Assembly: GCF_003583365.1 (NCBI RefSeq)
Contig: NZ_QXED01000002.1
Coordinates: forward strand, 496,001 to 560,000
Source of the DNA: Fibrisoma montanum
GTDB taxonomy: Bacteria > Bacteroidota > Bacteroidia > Cytophagales > Spirosomataceae
Direction: 5' to 3'
Length of the DNA stretch: 64,000 nucleotides
The position numbers were made by a program, and so were the translations under genes. The stretch's first letter is position 1, and each line of letters begins with the position of its first letter. Positions 61,031-64,000 of the stretch are shown piece by piece. The notes under the pieces were generated by a model. That model saw nothing but the letters and a program-made list of their open reading frames with translations, was not told the DNA's origin and ran no database searches.

Positions 61031-62269
61031 CTACTTCTTAAACGTCAGCGCCTTGACCGGCTGGATGCGGTTGATAATCAGGGTTGGAATCCAGAGCACC
61101 AGGGCAATCAGCACCACCGTGCCGAGGTTGAGCAGCAGAATGGTCGGCCAGTTCCAGGCAATGGGAACGTAGGTGACAAAGTAGTTCTTGGGGTCGAGAG
61201 GCACCAGCCGGAATTGCCACTGCAACCAGCACAGCCCCAGACCAATGAGGTTACCTAAGAGAAGGCCCCAGCCCACCATGCTCAGCCCGATGTAAAGGAA
61301 CATGCGCCGGATGAGTGCATTAACGCTGCCCAGGGCTTTAAGCATACCAATCATGGGTGTGCGCTCCATCATCAGCACCAGCAGTACCGATACCATGTTG
61401 AAGCTGGCCACGAAAGCAATCAGTGTCAGCAGGATGGCCGTATTGCGGTCGAGCATCACCATCCAGTCGAACAGCGGGCGGTACTGATCCGTGACGCGGG
61501 TCAGGCGCATATCGGGCGACATCGCATTGAATACGTTGTCGGCCGCTGGTTCCAGTTGGGTAAAATCGTTGACGAAAATTTCATAGCTGCCTACTGAATC
61601 GGCACCCCACCGGTTCAGGCGCTGGATCAGCCGGATATCACCGAGGGCAATCGTCTTGTCTACCTCTTCCAGTCCCGTCTCGTAAATGCCCACGATGGTC
61701 ATCTTCCGGGCGCGGGGCGGATTGCCCAGAAAATACATCGGAATGCTCTGCCCAACGTTGGCCCGCAGTTGATTGGCCATGTACTGGCTGATGAGCAGCT
61801 GCGTTGAATAGCCGGTTTCGCGGGCGGCCGTGTCGGTGCGGAAATCGGGGACGCTGCCCGCTACCAGCGATTCGCGTAGCAAGTCCCAGTCGTAATCCTG
61901 TCCGACGCCCTTCAGCACAACGCCCGACAGTTCGTCGCGGGTTTTCAGGATGCCGGCTTTCAGCGCGACGCCCTGAATATGCCGAACGCCCGGAATCTGA
62001 TTGCCGGTCCGGAACAGCGCCGTGTTGGTCGACAGGGGGGATTCCTCGAAGGAGAGGTTGTTTGAAAACTTCGTGATCTGAATGTGCGCGCCGAAGACGA
62101 AAATCTTTTGCTGGATGGATTGTTTGTAGCCATACAAAATCCCAAAAGCCGCGATCAGAACCGCCAGACCAACCGTAATGCTGATGATACCGACGCGCGT
62201 TACGGTGGACGAAAAACTACCCTCGGGCGCATGACGAACCCGCCGGGCCAGAAAAACAGGAACGTTCAA
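61031..62269 (-). CDS. FtsX/LolC-family ABC transporter permease
   Basis: A 412-residue permease of the MacB/LolC/E type: an N-terminal helix (about 25-48), a large periplasmic MacB-PCD-like domain (about 50-270), then three C-terminal helices (about 275-400) with the FtsX-type signature (MLKALGSVNALIRRMFLYIGL). Such proteins detach lipoproteins from the inner membrane, or move lipids or peptides, together with an ATPase not encoded here. The start is TTG at 62269; no ATG lies upstream in frame and homologues begin with a similar NVPVFLARR-like sequence. It is minus-strand and convergent with GumN. Confidence 0.85.
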   Translation of the reverse strand: MNVPVFLARRVRHAPEGSFSSTVTRVGIISITVGLAVLIAAFGILYGYKQSIQQKIFVFGAHIQITKFSNNLSFEESPLSTNTALFRTGNQIPGVRHIQGVALKAGILKTRDELSGVVLKGVGQDYDWDLLRESLVAGSVPDFRTDTAARETGYSTQLLISQYMANQLRANVGQSIPMYFLGNPPRARKMTIVGIYETGLEEVDKTIALGDIRLIQRLNRWGADSVGSYEIFVNDFTQLEPAADNVFNAMSPDMRLTRVTDQYRPLFDWMVMLDRNTAILLTLIAFVASFNMVSVLLVLMMERTPMIGMLKALGSVNALIRRMFLYIGLSMVGWGLLLGNLIGLGLCWLQWQFRLVPLDPKNYFVTYVPIAWNWPTILLLNLGTVVLIALVLWIPTLIINRIQPVKALTFKK

Positions 62270-62472
62270 GGAAACTGTTGATTAGCGTTGGACAAATCTA
62301 ACGGATACAACATAGAAGTAACGCAGAAACAAAGCCCCCCGCTTAAAAAGACAGTTTTTTTATCGTTGCTCCGGGGCGTATTTCCCCGCAGAAAGGCCGG
62401 ATCAGCCTGAATCCGGGTATGAATTGACGGGGCACCTGCTTATTTTTAGCGGTTTAAAACTGCTTGTACTGA

Positions 62473-64000
62473 ATGAGAATCCGATTCCATCTCGTTCTGA
62501 TGCTGATTGGCCTGGCGGCCTGGTCTGGCACTGTGCGCGCTCAGAAAACCAGTCAGGTCGATAGTCTGACCGCCAACGGACTGCTTCTGCGCACGGGCTG
62601 GCGGTGGCATCTGGGCGATAACCCGGCCTGGGCGAGTCCCGCCTTTGACGATAGCCGCTGGAATACCTCCGGGCCTAACTTCAGCATTATAAGCCTCCCG
62701 GCGTTCAGGCAATCTCCGCTGGGCTGGTTTCGGCTGACCTTTGTGCTGGATTCGGCGGTGGCGCAGCAATCGCTTTCGCTGCACCTGAACCAGACAGGGG
62801 CTTCGGAGATCTACCTGGATGGTACGTTGTTCCGGCGGTTGGGAAAGGTAGGGACCAGCTATACCCAACAGCAGACCTATACCCCCATATCGTGGGAGCG
62901 CTATCTGTTGCCAGCCCTAACCGCGGGGCCACACGTACTGGCCGTACGGCTGTCGCAGCACCGGCCCCCCTGGTACGTGCCGAAGCGGTATTACCTGACC
63001 GGTCCCCTGTTTTCGGCCCGTCTGGTACCCACCAGCGGCCTGGTTGAACAGGTGGCGAACCGGCTGTATGTCAACACGGTTGCCAACTACATCGTGGTGG
63101 GCGTTTTTCTGTTGCTGAGTGTCATTCACTTTCTGTACTACGCGTACCGGCGACAGCGGACTAACCTAATCTTCGCCGTTGCCATGCTGCTTGGGGCATA
63201 CAGCCTCACCCTGACGGACGTACTGGCGGTGGAAACGGATACTGAACTGGCCGATTGGGTATCGTTGCTGAGTGGCCTTGCGGTGATGCTGTTCTTTTCA
63301 CTGTTGCTGGCGTTCTATTACATATACCTGAAGCAGCCGTTCGGCTGGTGGTTCTGGGGGCTGACATCGGGGCTGGTTGTATCGCGCGTCTGTCTCCACT
63401 ATTGGGGACCGCAGCAAGGGCTTAATGTGTTCAATACGCTGCTGCTCATCCTGATCATTCTGGAGGGGATACGCGTCAGTCGGCTGGCCGTACGCAGCCG
63501 TCGGGCCAATGCCCGGCTGCTGTTGTCTACCATACTGATTATGATCGGGATCCTCCTGGTGGGTTCTCTGATCAGCGTCTGGTTGTTCAGAACTTCTCCC
63601 GACTACAGTCCCTACATAAGCAATGTGATTAACCTCCTGTTTTTCATGACGCTGCCCATCGGATTTGCCATTCTGCTGGCCCGGGATTACGCGCAGACGA
63701 ACCAGAAGCTGGAGGAGCGGCTGGCTGACATTCAGCAGCTGTCGGCCGAGAAAGAATTGATTCTGACCGAACAGAACGAACGGCTCGAACAGCAGGTAGC
63801 CGAACGTACGGCCGAGCTGACCAAGTCACTGGCCGAGTTGCGCGATACGCAGGAGCAACTGATTCAGCGGGAGAAGATGGCATCGCTGGGCGAGCTGACG
63901 GCCGGCATTGCTCATGAGATTCAGAACCCGCTGAACTTCGTCAATAACTTCGCCGACGTATCGGTTGAACTGGTGGCCGAGCTGACAGAAGAAGCCCGGA
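62473..64000 (+). CDS. 7TM sensor histidine kinase, 3' truncated by the window
   Basis: 509 codons are visible from the ATG at 62473; the frame is still open at the window end. A signal peptide (about 1-24, ending VRAQ) is followed by a galactose-binding-like extracytoplasmic domain (about 40-190; WRWHLGDNPAWASPAFDDSRW, then LNQTGASEIYLDG). Seven membrane helices (about 205-395) form the 7TMR-DISM type region. A coiled-coil linker (IQQLSAEKELILTEQNERLEQ) leads into a HisKA domain with the phosphoacceptor histidine in GELTAGIAHEIQNPL. The ATPase domain lies beyond the window. It probably senses a carbohydrate or small ligand outside. Confidence 0.88.
   Translation, partial: MRIRFHLVLMLIGLAAWSGTVRAQKTSQVDSLTANGLLLRTGWRWHLGDNPAWASPAFDDSRWNTSGPNFSIISLPAFRQSPLGWFRLTFVLDSAVAQQSLSLHLNQTGASEIYLDGTLFRRLGKVGTSYTQQQTYTPISWERYLLPALTAGPHVLAVRLSQHRPPWYVPKRYYLTGPLFSARLVPTSGLVEQVANRLYVNTVANYIVVGVFLLLSVIHFLYYAYRRQRTNLIFAVAMLLGAYSLTLTDVLAVETDTELADWVSLLSGLAVMLFFSLLLAFYYIYLKQPFGWWFWGLTSGLVVSRVCLHYWGPQQGLNVFNTLLLILIILEGIRVSRLAVRSRRANARLLLSTILIMIGILLVGSLISVWLFRTSPDYSPYISNVINLLFFMTLPIGFAILLARDYAQTNQKLEERLADIQQLSAEKELILTEQNERLEQQVAERTAELTKSLAELRDTQEQLIQREKMASLGELTAGIAHEIQNPLNFVNNFADVSVELVAELTEEAR

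Overview
The window looks like a chromosomal segment from a member of the Bacteroidota, order Cytophagales, most likely Spirosoma or a close relative. The evidence is a type IX secretion (T9SS) type B C-terminal domain, a GLPGLI protein beside a TonB-dependent receptor, a one-protein hybrid two-component regulator, a PVC-type heme dehydrogenase, TAnnTTTG -7 promoter boxes and the codon usage. Base composition by eye is about 53-55% G+C, with a clearly AT-rich patch at about 29.6-31.0 kb. The genus is inference. No rRNA, tRNA, CRISPR array or complete insertion sequence was recognised.

Layout. 0-3.6 kb: the 3' part of a membrane glycosyltransferase, then an OmpR-type regulator and histidine kinase pair with a hairpin-rich leader. 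4-9.4 kb (minus): a small Cys-containing secreted protein, a hybrid two-component regulator and an amidase. 9.8-15.9 kb (plus): a small membrane protein and a tripartite RND efflux operon. 16-20.4 kb: a MetX-like hydrolase, a DinB protein, a lipoprotein, a lone Mrr-type endonuclease and an SDR. 20.8-27.0 kb (plus): a sugar-oxidation and uptake cluster (cytochrome-linked dehydrogenase, TIM-barrel isomerase, SDR, MFS transporter). 27-33.6 kb: an accessory region with a retropepsin-like protein, a possible retropepsin remnant, small membrane and DUF4177-like proteins, an AT-rich orphan gene bracketed by 36-bp direct repeats, a ThuA protein and two predicted beta-barrel proteins. 33.7-41.3 kb (plus): an SMR transporter, a META lipoprotein, a 1149-aa ThuA/PQQ-dehydrogenase/PKD/cytochrome c protein and a DUF4965-type glutaminase. 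41.4-45.1 kb (minus): GLPGLI protein and TonB-dependent receptor. 45.5-52.4 kb: an alpha/beta hydrolase, GAPDH, a Gly/Ser-rich secreted peptide, a GH63-like glucosidase and a DUF2267 protein. 52.6-64 kb: a T9SS cargo protein, a GH1 beta-glucosidase, a fused acyl-CoA mutase (IcmF type), a TraB/GumN protein, an FtsX/LolC-like permease and the 5' part of a 7TM sensor kinase that runs off the end.

Taken together, the genes suit a saprophytic carbohydrate user: glycosidases (GH1, GH63), periplasmic heme-linked sugar dehydrogenases, ThuA-type proteins, outer-membrane receptors and several sensor kinases. Intergenic spaces carry many perfect hairpins, mostly terminators between convergent genes. They also carry at least three dispersed repeat families: GTTTGTGGTT arms, GTCATCCC arms and GCCGTAGGT REP-like hairpins. 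The most unusual item is the AT-rich orphan gene at 29617-30960 between two near-identical 36-bp repeats, which resembles an inserted gene cassette. Also notable are two G-rich, repeat-like in-frame insertions inside the IcmF gene.
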